In this document: in pieces, positions 8,566 to 17,661 of the stretch | How positions within the stretch are numbered: position 1 is the first letter of the stretch | Layout: every line of letters starts with the position of its first letter | Assembly: GCF_002286975.1 (NCBI RefSeq) | Contig: NZ_NSKB01000006.1 | Span: 186,001 to 250,000, forward strand | Source of the DNA: Halomonas salipaludis | Lineage (GTDB): Bacteria; Pseudomonadota; Gammaproteobacteria; Pseudomonadales; Halomonadaceae | DNA: 64,000 bases | Direction: 5' to 3' | Position numbers and translations under genes: made by a program | Notes under the pieces: model-generated | What the model saw: the letters and a program-made list of their open reading frames with translations, nothing else | What the model was told of the DNA's origin: nothing | Databases searched by the model: none

Positions 8566-9441
8566 TTATTGTCGCTGCGGTTGGCTTCTCAGCTGCGATG
8601 GAGACACCCCCCAGGCCTGACGAAAGCGGCTAGCAAGGTGGCTAGAGGAGCTGAAGCCACAGCTCAGGGCTATCTCGGCCAAGGGCAGAGCCGAGTGTCG
8701 TAATAGTCTCTCCGCCCGTTGCAGACGCTGCTGCAGCACGTACTGGTGGGGCGGCATACCTTGGCTCTGCTTGAACATGCGGGCGAAATGGTACTCGCTG
8801 AGCTGAACCTGGGCGGCCAGTTCGGCCAGTGGCAGTGCTTGATCAAGGTGAGCATCGATGTAGTCGAGCAGGCGCTTGAGACGATGGGGCGCCAGCCCAC
8901 CCTTAGGCCGCGGCAGCGACCAATGATGGCAGCTGTAGCGCCTGAGGACATGGATCTGCAGCAGCGTTGCTGTGGTGTCGAGTGCCAGGCGGTCGGCCTT
9001 GTCGTGCCAGTTGAGCCCCAGCAGGCTGTGGCGATACAGGCTGGTTATCAGTGGATCGTCAGCAAATATCTGCTCGTCTAACCGCAGAATGGTGGGGGCC
9101 TTGTCCCAGGTCCGTTCAGTCAACGATGACAAGTGCCTGTCGGTAAAATAGAGATGGGCAAATTCGAGCGGGCCGCGTACATCCCATGTGGACTCGAGCT
9201 GGGCAGGCATCAGGCAGAAGCGATCAGGGGCGCCACCGTTGTGCCATCCGGTTCGGCTCTTGCGGTAGGACTCATAGCCGTCGGCCACGTACAGGCTAAG
9301 GGTGTGATGCCCGGGCCTGTCCAGGGTTATGCGATCATGGTTATTGCGCCACTGGGCCAGGCCTGCACCGTTCTCGAGAGATGCGGCCCGTTTCATATGC
9401 GCCTGGTGTCGGCTCAGGCTCTCGAATACACGATACTTCAT
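8566..9441 (-). CDS. AraC-family transcriptional regulator
   Basis: 291 residues with an N-terminal cupin-like sensor region and a C-terminal AraC DNA-binding domain (about 190-285). The domain has two helix-turn-helices: LAELAAQVQLSEYHFARMF, and LAEIALSCGFSSSSHLASRF followed by the WGVSPSQLR signature. A clear GGG-rich ribosome-binding site precedes the ATG at 9441. It converges on the GntP-like gene with 23 bp between stops. Its likely target is the divergent region toward the EamA gene at 9640, about 200 bp away. Confidence 0.88.
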   Translation of the reverse strand: MKYRVFESLSRHQAHMKRAASLENGAGLAQWRNNHDRITLDRPGHHTLSLYVADGYESYRKSRTGWHNGGAPDRFCLMPAQLESTWDVRGPLEFAHLYFTDRHLSSLTERTWDKAPTILRLDEQIFADDPLITSLYRHSLLGLNWHDKADRLALDTTATLLQIHVLRRYSCHHWSLPRPKGGLAPHRLKRLLDYIDAHLDQALPLAELAAQVQLSEYHFARMFKQSQGMPPHQYVLQQRLQRAERLLRHSALPLAEIALSCGFSSSSHLASRFRQAWGVSPSQLRSQPQRQ

Positions 9442-9639
9442 CGCCCTTTCCCTGATGGTTTGGGTACCTTCTCTCCGATATTAGCCAGTTGCCTCTTGAT
9501 GACCAAGAGGGAACGCCGCGCGCGCTGGTGGAAAAGCGCAAGAATCGACCGGCTGGCGCAAGAAGCTGAATGCCGGGTGCCCGGTGACCAGGCAGGCTGG
9601 CGTGCCATCCAATGGCTTACGTGAGTGAGGAGTGCGGCA

Positions 9640-10554
9640 ATGAACGTGGCCCTGTATGCAATCACCGTGCTGATCTGGGGGACGACCTGGATCGCCATCG
9701 CCTTCCAACTGGGGGAGGTGCCGGTGACGCTGTCAGTGTTCTATCGCTTCGCCCTGGCGGCAGCTCTGTTGCTGCTGTGGTTGCTGGCCACACGCCGCCT
9801 GCAGCGAATCGGCGCGCGTGACCATCTGTTCTGTGCGCTGCAGGGCATGTGCGTGTTCTGCCTCAATTTCTACCTCTTCTACACGGCGACCGGCTATATC
9901 ACCAGTGGCTTGAATTCGGTGGTCTTCTCCATGGCAGTGCTGTTCAACGCCGTCAATGGCGTCTTCTTCTTCCGCCAGGCCATCACCTCACGTCTGCTGG
10001 TGGCGGTTACGCTGGGTTTCATCGGTATGGTGTGTCTGTTCTGGCCGGATATCCGCAGCGAGACGCTAGACATCGGCGTGCTGTTCGGCCTGGGCTGCTC
10101 GCTGTTGGGCACCTATGGTTTCTCGCTCGGCAACATGCTGAGCCTGCGCCATCAGCGCCGGGGGCTGGACCTGTTATCCACCAATGCCTATGCCATGGGA
10201 TACGGTGCCCTGATCATGCTGATTATCGTGCTGATCAGCGGTGTCCCCTTCGTGCTTGACACCTCACCAGCGTACCTGGGGGCCTTATTGTACCTTGCCG
10301 TCTTCGGCTCGGTGATCGGCTTCGGGGCCTATTTCGCCCTGGTGGCACGCATCGGCGCCGGAGCGGCGGCCTATGCCACCCTACTGTTTCCACTGGTTGC
10401 CCTGAGTATTTCCACTCTGTTTGAGGACTATCAATGGTCGCTGCCCGCACTGATCGGGCTTGCGATGATTCTGCTGGGCAATGGGGTGATGTTCTACAAG
10501 CCGAGGCGCAAGGCAGTGGTGGCCGAGATGGCTGACGACTCGGCGCCGGCGTGA
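9640..10554 (+). CDS. EamA/DMT-family transporter
   Basis: 304 residues, ten predicted membrane helices in two EamA repeats. The start VLIWGTTWIAIAFQLGEVPV is the hallmark first helix of DMT exporters, and the second repeat contains GAYFALVARIGAGAAAYATL (about 235-255). GAGGAG lies 7 nt before the ATG at 9640. The inner-membrane substrate is unknown. The divergent AraC-type gene is a plausible regulator, and the convergent Lrp-type gene ends 41 bp downstream. Confidence 0.87.
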   Translation: MNVALYAITVLIWGTTWIAIAFQLGEVPVTLSVFYRFALAAALLLLWLLATRRLQRIGARDHLFCALQGMCVFCLNFYLFYTATGYITSGLNSVVFSMAVLFNAVNGVFFFRQAITSRLLVAVTLGFIGMVCLFWPDIRSETLDIGVLFGLGCSLLGTYGFSLGNMLSLRHQRRGLDLLSTNAYAMGYGALIMLIIVLISGVPFVLDTSPAYLGALLYLAVFGSVIGFGAYFALVARIGAGAAAYATLLFPLVALSISTLFEDYQWSLPALIGLAMILLGNGVMFYKPRRKAVVAEMADDSAPA

Positions 10555-10595
10555 TGGCAGTTCCCGCGGCGCTGGAAAGAACTGGCAAGAGCAGC

Positions 10596-11126
10596 TCAAT
10601 CGTTAGAGCTTTCCTCCAGCGCTTCGCTGATTCCCGCTTGTGGGGTGCGTTCGAGGAAGGTCGACAGCACCACATAGCTACGTGTGGCTTTAACACTCGG
10701 CAGGGCATAGAGCCGGGCGAGCAGTCCTTCCAGTGCACGGCTGCTGGCGCAGCGCACTTTGAGCAGCATGCAGGCGTCGCCGGCCACGGAGTGAATCTCC
10801 TCGACTTCGGGCAGCTCCGAGAGTGCGAGCAGTTCCTTGGTCTTGCCCCAGCCGGTGGCGTCGACGTGCACGAAGGCAAGAAAGGGTTTGCCGGTGGAAG
10901 GACCATCCAGTACCGCTACGGTGCTGCGGATGCGCCCCGAAGCACGCAGCCGCTTTACCCGTTCGTGCACTGCCGGTGCCGAGAGCCCGGCACGGCTGCC
11001 AAGTTCGGCGTAGCTGAGTCCGGCGTCCACGGCCAGTTCGCCTAATATTGTTCGGTCGAAGGTGTCCAGGGGGCGTGCTTCCTGGCCCTTGCCCCGAACG
11101 GTTTCTGTTTTTTCTGAGTTCGGCAT
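10596..11126 (-). CDS. Lrp/AsnC-family transcriptional regulator
   Basis: 176 residues. The N-terminal helix-turn-helix (FDRTILGELAVDAGLSYAEL then GLSAPAVHERVKRL) is followed by an AsnC ligand-binding domain (residues about 80-165: AFVHVDATG, VEEIHSVAGDACMLLKV). I took the ATG at 11124-11126 with GGAG upstream; a TTG 12 codons earlier is possible. A short basic N-terminal extension precedes the domain. It diverges from an MFS gene 67 bp away and probably regulates it, as many Lrp-type proteins control neighbouring amino-acid exporters. Confidence 0.88.
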   Translation of the reverse strand: MPNSEKTETVRGKGQEARPLDTFDRTILGELAVDAGLSYAELGSRAGLSAPAVHERVKRLRASGRIRSTVAVLDGPSTGKPFLAFVHVDATGWGKTKELLALSELPEVEEIHSVAGDACMLLKVRCASSRALEGLLARLYALPSVKATRSYVVLSTFLERTPQAGISEALEESSND

Positions 11127-11193
11127 TTTCGCGATTGCTCCGAATGGGATTCCTTTCTTCAATAGTAATGTCGAAACCTATCTGGAGTGAACC

Positions 11194-12363
11194 GTGATCA
11201 GTCGTTATCTGGTTCTATTAACTGCAGCCATTGCCGTGATCGGTGCCAATTCGCTGGCGCTGAGTCCCATCGCCGCCGCGGTGGCGGCATCCTTCCCCGG
11301 GCGCAGCGCCGCCGATGTGATGACGGCTGCAGCGGTTTACGGCCTGGCCACGGCCGGTAGTGCACTGCTGCTGGCTGCGCTGGCCGATCGTATCGGTGCC
11401 GAGCGCGCACTGGTGCGGGCGCTGCTGGTGCTGTGCGTGGCGTTGGGGCTAGGCGCACTCTCGCCGGCGCTCTGGACATTGATCGCAGCCCAGGGACTTG
11501 CTGGGCTGGCGGCGGGCGTGGCGTTGCCTTCGATCTATACCCTCACCGCTCAGGTGGCGGCCCAGGGGCGCGAGAGCCAGACCCTGAGCTTCGTGCTGAC
11601 GGGGTGGACGCTGAGCCTGGTGGTAGGAGTCGGCCTTGCGGCGCTGTTGGCCGACCTGCTGCACTGGCGCGCCGTCTTTACGGTACTGGCCCTGGTTGCC
11701 GTGGTATTGGCACTGGGAATATCGCGCTGCCACCACTGGGGAACGAGAGCAGGTGGTGAAACTCGGAGCTCCTCCCTCCAGGCCTTGCGAATTCCGGGTA
11801 TTCGCTCGGTGCTGCTGAATGTCGCTGCCTATATGACGGCGTTCTACGGCCTGTACACCTATCTCGGCCCGCATCTGGGCGAGGTTCTGCAATTGCCTGC
11901 GTCCTTCGCGGGGCTGGCCATTGCCGTCTATGGCCTGGGTTTCGGCGCCGCGGCACCGCTGGGCCGGCTGGTCGACCGGCATGGTGCCAGTGCTGCCGCC
12001 TGTGTGTCCTTCGCTGGCCTGATGCTCGTCTACCTGGGGCTGATGGCGGCCGTACAGCTTCCGCTGGCACTGCTGGCGCTCTGTCTTGCCTGGGGGGTGG
12101 GCAATCACCTGGGCTTGAACCTGCTCATGCGCCAGCTTGCCGAACTCGACCCGGTGAAGCGCGGGGCCGTCATGGGGCTTTACAGCGCCATCACCTACCT
12201 GTGTGTGTTTGCCGGCGCGCTGCTCTACCGACCGATCTTCACGCACTATGGCTTTGCCGCTTGCGCCTGGGCGTCGGCGATGCTGGTACTGCCGGCACTG
12301 GGTTGGGCGCTGGGGCAGTGGCGCAGGAAACAGGCTGCGCTACGCTGTCGCTCGGAGACGTGA
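11194..12363 (+). CDS. MFS transporter (12-helix type)
   Basis: 389 residues, about twelve hydrophobic helices. The MFS motif A between helices 2 and 3 appears as LADRIGAERALVRALL, and again in the second half as LGRLVDRHGASAA. It starts at GTG 11194 with TGGAG upstream. It probably exports a small molecule by proton exchange. The divergent Lrp-family gene is the likely regulator. A VOC-family gene follows after 26 bp and could be co-transcribed. Confidence 0.88.
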   Translation: MISRYLVLLTAAIAVIGANSLALSPIAAAVAASFPGRSAADVMTAAAVYGLATAGSALLLAALADRIGAERALVRALLVLCVALGLGALSPALWTLIAAQGLAGLAAGVALPSIYTLTAQVAAQGRESQTLSFVLTGWTLSLVVGVGLAALLADLLHWRAVFTVLALVAVVLALGISRCHHWGTRAGGETRSSSLQALRIPGIRSVLLNVAAYMTAFYGLYTYLGPHLGEVLQLPASFAGLAIAVYGLGFGAAAPLGRLVDRHGASAAACVSFAGLMLVYLGLMAAVQLPLALLALCLAWGVGNHLGLNLLMRQLAELDPVKRGAVMGLYSAITYLCVFAGALLYRPIFTHYGFAACAWASAMLVLPALGWALGQWRRKQAALRCRSET

Positions 12364-12389
12364 TGACTTAGGAAAGGAGGTGTAACAGC

Positions 12390-12785
12390 ATGATTGCCTA
12401 CACGATGGTGGGTACCAAGAATCTCGAAAAAGCACAGGCATTCTATGATCCGCTTTTTGCTGGAATGGGCTGGGATGTCTGCTGGAAAGATGATTCCTGC
12501 GTTTCCTATGGAAGAGAAAGCGATCTCGAATTCCCCAGGTTCTTTGTCGGCTATCCCTTCGATGGCCAGGCAGCCAGCGTAGGCAATGGCACCATGACGG
12601 CCTTCCAGTTCACCACACCGGAACAGGTCGACAAGTTGTATGAAATAGCCATCAGCAATGGCGGCAGTGACGAAGGTGCGCCAGGTTATCGGCCTCAATA
12701 CGCCGAAGGGTTCTACGCGGCGTATGTTCGTGATTGCGATGGCAACAAGTTGGCGTTCGTCATCTATCCAAGAGAGGCGGAATGA
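12390..12785 (+). CDS. VOC-family protein
   Basis: 131 residues with the glyoxalase/VOC pattern: an opening MIAYTMVGTKNLEKAQAFYD and a closing YAAYVRDCDGNKLAFVIYP. It has a near-perfect ribosome-binding site (AAAGGAGGTG) 8-10 nt before the ATG. The family binds metal or small ligands; the specific role is unknown. It lies 26 bp after an MFS gene in the same direction, so a joint resistance or detoxification role is possible but unproven. Confidence 0.82.
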   Translation: MIAYTMVGTKNLEKAQAFYDPLFAGMGWDVCWKDDSCVSYGRESDLEFPRFFVGYPFDGQAASVGNGTMTAFQFTTPEQVDKLYEIAISNGGSDEGAPGYRPQYAEGFYAAYVRDCDGNKLAFVIYPREAE

Positions 12786-12886
12786 CTCAGTGGCATCGGC
12801 GTCGTTGTTCGATTCCTTGCCTCGTGAGCGTAGCGCTGCCACGCTGCTGAGCCCGAATGGGAATATTGCCGATTTCCGAGCAGCTC

Positions 12887-14152
12887 TTAGACGCCGCTCC
12901 CTACGTCCGGACGGCTGCGGGATCCGCCGGGGGCCACCCTCCGGGCACGGACAATATCGTAGGTCGCTGCCGCCGCGGACAGCAGACCTGCCGCCAGAGC
13001 GCACACACCGATGGCGAAGGCGGGACCCACCGACGAGAGTAGGGCTGCGACCAGGATCCCCGCGAGCCCGTAGCCAATGCCATCTCCCGAGTACACCGCC
13101 GAAAAGCCGAACGCCCACTGGGACTCGCCAAGATCCTCCTGGACCAGGAGAGCACGGGAGACCAAGGTGGGAACCTCGATCAGGCCGGCGAAGACGAAGA
13201 TCGCCGCCACTAGGTACCACTCGGGCACCAGAGCCAATGTCGCCGTCACGAAGCAGTAGACGATCACTAAGGCACTCGCGTGGATCCGCTGAGCGGGCCA
13301 GCGCCGGAGTCCGTAGATGAGCCCGCCGGCCACGCCGGCGGCGGCCGCCGTGCCGAGGATGAAGCCGGGCAAGGCTTCGGAGGCCCCCATATCGGTGAGC
13401 AGGGCAGGCAGCGCGACCGTTGCGCTACCCAGAGTGAACATCGTCGCCGCGTCCTGAGTGATCGAGGGCCAGATCTTCCGAATGACGCCTTTGGTACCGC
13501 TCGTCCCCCTGCGATCATGCGTCACTGCCGGGAGCCCCAGGGCCGCCACCGCACCGAGCACGGCCGCCACACCTAGTGCCAAGGTCGGCCATGACGGAGT
13601 CCCGACGACGATGAGCCCTGCGACCAACATCGGACCCACCGACCAGATTATCGCACTGATGGCCTCCTCGAAACTCAACGCGGCCTGTCGGGACGACACT
13701 GGAACCAGCCTCTGCAGGAGGCTGCGCAATCCACCATGCGCCCCGGCAGCGACACCTCCGCCAAGCGCGGCAAGCACGACCACCACAGGGAAGGGTAAAT
13801 GGGAGCCGAACATAAAGAGACCCACGTAAAGCACTGCCTCAGCGGCGAGCACCAGGAAGGCCTCACGGTTGGCCGGCCTCAGGTCGAAACGCCGCCCCAG
13901 CCACGGGGCGAACAACGCCTCCGCCAACGCATGGCCACCCGCCAGAAGGGCTCCGGCGGCGAACGATCCGGTGATCTCGTGCCCGAGGTACACTAAGGCC
14001 AGCGGAGCCATAGTGACTGGAAGGCGTTGGCAGACCAGAACGAACGCCCACAATGGAACGCCTGGGGTGCGCAGTACCCGCGTGTAGCCGGCCACGCCGG
14101 CGGCACTGCCCGTCACTGTCTCTTCCTTTCCCCCTGGGCTGTCGAAGCTCAC
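12887..14152 (-). CDS. MFS transporter, actinobacterial-looking
   Basis: About 421 residues and eleven to twelve hydrophobic helices. Motif-A-like GRRFDLRPANREAFL follows helix 2. The N-terminus and the long Gly/Ala/Val-rich helices resemble MFS proteins of actinobacteria more than those of gammaproteobacteria, so recent transfer is possible (impression from composition, not a search). Start chosen at GTG 14150-14152 with GAGGGAGG 8 nt upstream; another GTG 12 codons in is also possible. An ISL3-type transposase remnant lies just upstream. Probably a drug or metabolite exporter. Confidence 0.8.
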   Translation of the reverse strand: MSFDSPGGKEETVTGSAAGVAGYTRVLRTPGVPLWAFVLVCQRLPVTMAPLALVYLGHEITGSFAAGALLAGGHALAEALFAPWLGRRFDLRPANREAFLVLAAEAVLYVGLFMFGSHLPFPVVVVLAALGGGVAAGAHGGLRSLLQRLVPVSSRQAALSFEEAISAIIWSVGPMLVAGLIVVGTPSWPTLALGVAAVLGAVAALGLPAVTHDRRGTSGTKGVIRKIWPSITQDAATMFTLGSATVALPALLTDMGASEALPGFILGTAAAAGVAGGLIYGLRRWPAQRIHASALVIVYCFVTATLALVPEWYLVAAIFVFAGLIEVPTLVSRALLVQEDLGESQWAFGFSAVYSGDGIGYGLAGILVAALLSSVGPAFAIGVCALAAGLLSAAAATYDIVRARRVAPGGSRSRPDVGSGV

Positions 14153-14185
14153 ATGCTGGCCCTCCCTCAGCAATAATCGATTGCC

Positions 14186-14374
14186 CTACTTTTTATCGGG
14201 TGATCGAAAAGCCGCTGGAGTGTAGCAAACTAACCAACCCCGTAAAAATCCATACTTGGCCTCCACATAGGAGCGATCGTAGACCACTACTGCCTTGGGA
14301 CTCTGGGCTCTCACCACGAGATCGAAGGTCGAGCTCATGTCCAAGGTGATCGCTTCGATTCGCTGTCGAGCGGA
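14186..14374 (-). pseudogene. ISL3-family transposase remnant
   Basis: In one minus-strand frame residues ARQRIEAITLDMSSTFDLVV and PKAVVVYDRSYVEAKYG (14249-14374) match the core of ISL3 transposases, where IEAVAMDM...YDLFHVVAKYG surrounds catalytic acidic residues. After KYG the similarity stops abruptly and a short unrelated tail reaches a TAG at 14186. Nothing of the rest of the transposase is present, so this is a deletion scar of an insertion sequence. It sits between the MFS gene and the XRE regulator. Confidence 0.6.
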
Positions 14375-14415
14375 AACAGGCATGGCCGCAGCCGCTGTAG
14401 ACTGGGGGAGTACGG

Positions 14416-15240
14416 TTATCGGGCTCCAGTTGGAGTCGCAGCATCTGATCTGTGAAGAACCAAATAAACCACCATCCTGAGATGCCGGTGCTCGTCGACC
14501 AGCAGCGTGGCGTGCTGGTACTCCCTCGGATTGGACTCTGCATCGAGAAGCGTGCCGATGCCGTAGCAATAGGCTTCGTGGTTGGGTTGCTCCCACCAGC
14601 GGCGAAAATCCGGCGAGAGCTTGGCAAGGGCATCGATCAGCTCCTGCATGGCCGGGTCCTCGGGGGCGGCTGCCAGGTCGCAACGGAACTGGGCCAGCAG
14701 GCGAGGGGCGTCCTGGTGCCAGTCGGGCAGCCTTCTGCGTAGCGCAGGGTCGGCGAACAGAAGGCGCATCATGTTGCGCTCCCCGCTTTCCCTATCGCTG
14801 AAGCCGAGCAGGGCATCGGCGACGGCGTTCCAGGCGATCACGTCCCAGCGCAGGTTCATCACGTAGGCGGGCCTTGCCATATCATCCATCAGCGTCTGCA
14901 CCAGGGGCGGAATTTCCTGCCACTGGTAGGCCTCCACCGGCGGCGGGCGGCGGTGGGCGAGCAGGAACAGGTGGCAGCATTCGGCGTCGTCGAGCTTGAG
15001 TGCCTTGGAGACGCTGAGCAGGAAGCTCTCCGAGACGTTGATGTCACGCCCCTGTTCGAACCAGGTGTACCAAGTCAGTCCCACGCCGGCGAGGGTTGCC
15101 ACCTCTTCGCGACGCAGCCCCGGTGTCCGGCGGCGTCCGGTGCTGGGCAGGCCGACGTCGGCCGGCGTCAGCTTGTTGCGGTGATGGATCAGGAAATCGG
15201 TGAGTTCGCTACGTGTCCTGTCGAGGCTGCGGCCTACCAT
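14416..15240 (-). CDS. XRE-family regulator with MmyB-like ligand-binding domain
   Basis: 274 residues. Residues about 10-80 form an XRE helix-turn-helix (RRTPGLRREEVATLAGVG, then WYTWFEQGRDINVSES). Residues about 100-265 form the MmyB-type ligand-binding domain (PAYVMNLRWDVIAWNAVADA, RRWWEQPNHEA). AGGAG is 7 nt before the ATG. The last 15-20 residues do not look like the usual family end and lie next to the transposase remnant, so the C-terminus may have been altered. It diverges from a DHA2-type MFS pump and is its likely regulator. Confidence 0.87.
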   Translation of the reverse strand: MVGRSLDRTRSELTDFLIHHRNKLTPADVGLPSTGRRRTPGLRREEVATLAGVGLTWYTWFEQGRDINVSESFLLSVSKALKLDDAECCHLFLLAHRRPPPVEAYQWQEIPPLVQTLMDDMARPAYVMNLRWDVIAWNAVADALLGFSDRESGERNMMRLLFADPALRRRLPDWHQDAPRLLAQFRCDLAAAPEDPAMQELIDALAKLSPDFRRWWEQPNHEAYCYGIGTLLDAESNPREYQHATLLVDEHRHLRMVVYLVLHRSDAATPTGAR

Positions 15241-15351
15241 GGCATTGCTCCTGTGTGGTGTTGCTCACGGTAATAGGATAAGTAGCTATATTGTACCCCT
15301 ATAAGATCAGGTCAAGACTACCATGCCAACCCCAAGGAACAGGAGCATGGC

Positions 15352-16941
15352 ATGGTTACCATCACAGAGCGGGACTCGAGTTCGCGTTCATCCCGGCAGC
15401 GGGCGAGTATCAAGGAGTGGGCCGGCCTGGCGGTATTGGCATTGCCCACCGTACTGCTGGGCCTCGACGTCACTATTCTCTATCTAGCGCTGCCCGCTCT
15501 GGCGGCGGATCTGCAGCCGAGCAGCACCCAGGCGCTGTGGATCATGGATGCCTACGGCTTCATGATCGCCGGCTTCTTGATCACCATGGGCACCCTGGGT
15601 GACCGCATCGGCCGTCGCCGGCTACTGATGATCGGTGCCGTGGCCTTCGGCGTCACTTCGGTGATCGCGGCCTACTCCACCAGCGCCGCCATGCTGATTG
15701 CCGCCCGCGCTGTGCTCGGTGTGGCCGGTGCGACGCTGATGCCGTCGACCCTGGCGCTGATCAGCAACATGTTCGGCGATGTACGCCAGCGCGCCCTGGC
15801 CATCGGTATATGGGCCACCATGTTCGCCCTGGGCATGGCGCTGGGGCCGGTGGTGGGTGGCGTACTGCTGGAACGCTTCTGGTGGGGCTCGGCCTTTCTG
15901 GTGGCGGTGCCGGTGGTGGTCGTACTGCTGATCGCGGCGCCGATGCTGCTGCCGGAGTATCGTGCTTCTCGCAGTGGCCCGCTGGACTTCACCAGCGTGC
16001 TGCTCTCGCTGGCGGCGATTCTGCCGGCCGTGTATGGCGTGAAGGAGATCGCCAAGGCGGGGCTCGAACCCGTTCCGTTGCTGGCGTTGGCGCTGGGGGC
16101 GCTGATGGCGCTCATCTTCGTGCGTCGGCAGCAGCATCTGAACGACCCGCTGCTCGATATGCGGCTGTTTGGGAGTCGCACCTTCAGCGCAGCACTGATC
16201 GTACTGCTGGTGGGCCTGGTCGGCGTTTCCGGTGTCATGCTGCTGGTAACTCAGTATCTACAGTTGGTGGCGGGGCTCACGCCGTTGGCGGCCGGGCTGT
16301 GGATGGGGCCGCCGGCGCTGATGATGGTGCTGGCGGGCATCGTGGCGCCGCTGATCGCGCGACGTATTCGTCCTGGCTATGTGGTGGGCGCCGCGCTCAC
16401 GCTCTCGACGCTGGGCTACTGGCTGCTGGCCAGTGTCGACGTGAATTCCAGCGGAGTGGGCATGGCGATAGCCGGGTTCTCGCTGGTCTATCTCGGCCTG
16501 GGCACGATCGCTGCGCTGGGCACCGACCTGGTGGTAGGCGCGGCGCCGGCGGAAAAGGCCGGTTCGGCCTCGGCCATGTCGGAGATGGTGCAGGAGTTGG
16601 GTGTTGCGCTGGGCGTGGCCCTGCTCGGCAGTCTGGCCACCTTCGTCTATCGCGCCCAGGTCAGCGCGACGATGGCCGATAGTGGCGCTGCCGAGATGGC
16701 GGGCATCGTGGAGGAGAGCCTGTGGGCCACCGTTGCGGCCGGCGATAGTCTGCCTGCCGGCGTATTGCTGGAAGCCCAGCAAGCCTTTACGGCCGGGCTG
16801 AACGTGACCGCCACGGTGGGAGGCATCGCCATCCTGGCGCTGGCAGTGCTTTCCATCGTCAGCCTGCGCCATGTCGGAGCGATAGGCGGAGAAGCTCAGG
16901 AGCGAGCGGACGAGAAAGGCGAGCCCTGCTCGCTCTGCTAG
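15352..16941 (+). CDS. MFS drug efflux transporter, DHA2 (EmrB/QacA, SmvA-like) type
   Basis: 529 residues with about fourteen membrane helices, the DHA2 topology. The first helix has the family motif LDVTILYLALPALAADL, motif A is GTLGDRIGRRRLLM, and motif C is GMALGPVVGGVLLE. The latter is typical of proton antiporters that export cationic biocides and drugs. AGGAG is 6 nt before the ATG. It diverges from an XRE/MmyB regulator, and its stop overlaps the convergent TetR gene by the 4 bp CTAG. The substrate is not identifiable. Confidence 0.9.
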   Translation: MVTITERDSSSRSSRQRASIKEWAGLAVLALPTVLLGLDVTILYLALPALAADLQPSSTQALWIMDAYGFMIAGFLITMGTLGDRIGRRRLLMIGAVAFGVTSVIAAYSTSAAMLIAARAVLGVAGATLMPSTLALISNMFGDVRQRALAIGIWATMFALGMALGPVVGGVLLERFWWGSAFLVAVPVVVVLLIAAPMLLPEYRASRSGPLDFTSVLLSLAAILPAVYGVKEIAKAGLEPVPLLALALGALMALIFVRRQQHLNDPLLDMRLFGSRTFSAALIVLLVGLVGVSGVMLLVTQYLQLVAGLTPLAAGLWMGPPALMMVLAGIVAPLIARRIRPGYVVGAALTLSTLGYWLLASVDVNSSGVGMAIAGFSLVYLGLGTIAALGTDLVVGAAPAEKAGSASAMSEMVQELGVALGVALLGSLATFVYRAQVSATMADSGAAEMAGIVEESLWATVAAGDSLPAGVLLEAQQAFTAGLNVTATVGGIAILALAVLSIVSLRHVGAIGGEAQERADEKGEPCSLC

Positions 16942-17549
16942 GCCGAACAACTAGTCAGTGCGTTCCAGCTCGCCATGGCGCAGTCGGCAATGGCCTGCAG
17001 TGTTTCTCTTGAGGCGCCGTCACGGGCCTGAATCGACATGCCGTGCTGCAAAGTGACGTAATAATTGGCGATTGCCGTGCAATCGCTGGAAGCGGGCAAC
17101 TCGCCTTCCTCTACAGCACGCCTCAGTCGGCGCTCCAGCAGGCAACCGTTGGCCTGCCGGTGCGCCTTCAAGGCATCGCAGACCTGTGAGTTGGCGCCCT
17201 GCATCTGCGGGGCGGCAAGCACGATCATGCAGCCGCGTGGAGCAGGGCCCCGTGTGAATGCCTCGGCCGTGGTGTTCAGCACATGCTCGATGGCGGCGCG
17301 TGCCGTAGGCGCTGTCTCGACCTGCTCCCAGATGCCGCTACCCTCCGTGCGTACGTAGAGCGCTACTGCTTCCTGGAACAGTGACTCCTTGCTGCCGAAG
17401 GTGGCGTAGAGGCTGGGTGCGTTGATACCCATGGCTCGGGTCAGGTCGGCAAGCGAGGCGTTGTCGTAGCCCTGGGACCAGAACACCTCCATGGCTCGGC
17501 GTAGGGCCTCTTCTCTGTCGAAGCCGCGTGGTCTACCACGCTGGGGCAT
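16938..17549 (-). CDS. TetR-family repressor
   Basis: 203 residues. N-terminal TetR domain: GRPRGFDREEALRRAMEVFW, then NASLADLTRAMGINAPSLYA and FGSKESLF. The C-terminal ligand domain carries GPAPRGCMIVLAA, as in the subfamily that often represses SDR or oxidoreductase genes. AGGAG lies 6 nt before the ATG. It faces an SDR gene across 112 bp containing two similar palindromes with TGTA/TACA ends, which are likely its operators. Its TAG shares a CTAG with the stop of the convergent MFS gene. Confidence 0.9.
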   Translation of the reverse strand: MPQRGRPRGFDREEALRRAMEVFWSQGYDNASLADLTRAMGINAPSLYATFGSKESLFQEAVALYVRTEGSGIWEQVETAPTARAAIEHVLNTTAEAFTRGPAPRGCMIVLAAPQMQGANSQVCDALKAHRQANGCLLERRLRRAVEEGELPASSDCTAIANYYVTLQHGMSIQARDGASRETLQAIADCAMASWNALTSCSA

Positions 17550-17559
17550 GTCTCACTCC

Positions 17560-17581
17560 TTTTGTATCGATAACTACAAAA
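17560..17581. promoter_or_regulatory. Putative TetR operator O1
   Basis: An imperfect palindrome with perfect 7-bp outer arms TTTTGTA and TACAAAA, starting 10 bp upstream of the tetR start codon. It shares the TTGTA-N8-TACAA layout with the second operator at 17619, in reverse orientation TTGTAGTTATCGATACAA. Confidence 0.6.
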
Positions 17582-17618
17582 TAGCTTGACAGCGACTCGC
17601 ATGTCTAGCCATCTTGTA

Positions 17619-17638
17619 TATGTAGTGATCACTACATA
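17619..17638. promoter_or_regulatory. Putative TetR operator O2 (perfect 20-bp palindrome)
   Basis: TATGTAGTGATCACTACATA is a perfect palindrome 23 bp before the SDR start codon, in the position of a repressor site over the promoter. A TTGACA at 17586-17591 could be a -35 element, although no well-spaced -10 is obvious. Confidence 0.7.
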
Positions 17639-17661
17639 AATCACATGAACGGAGACGAGAT

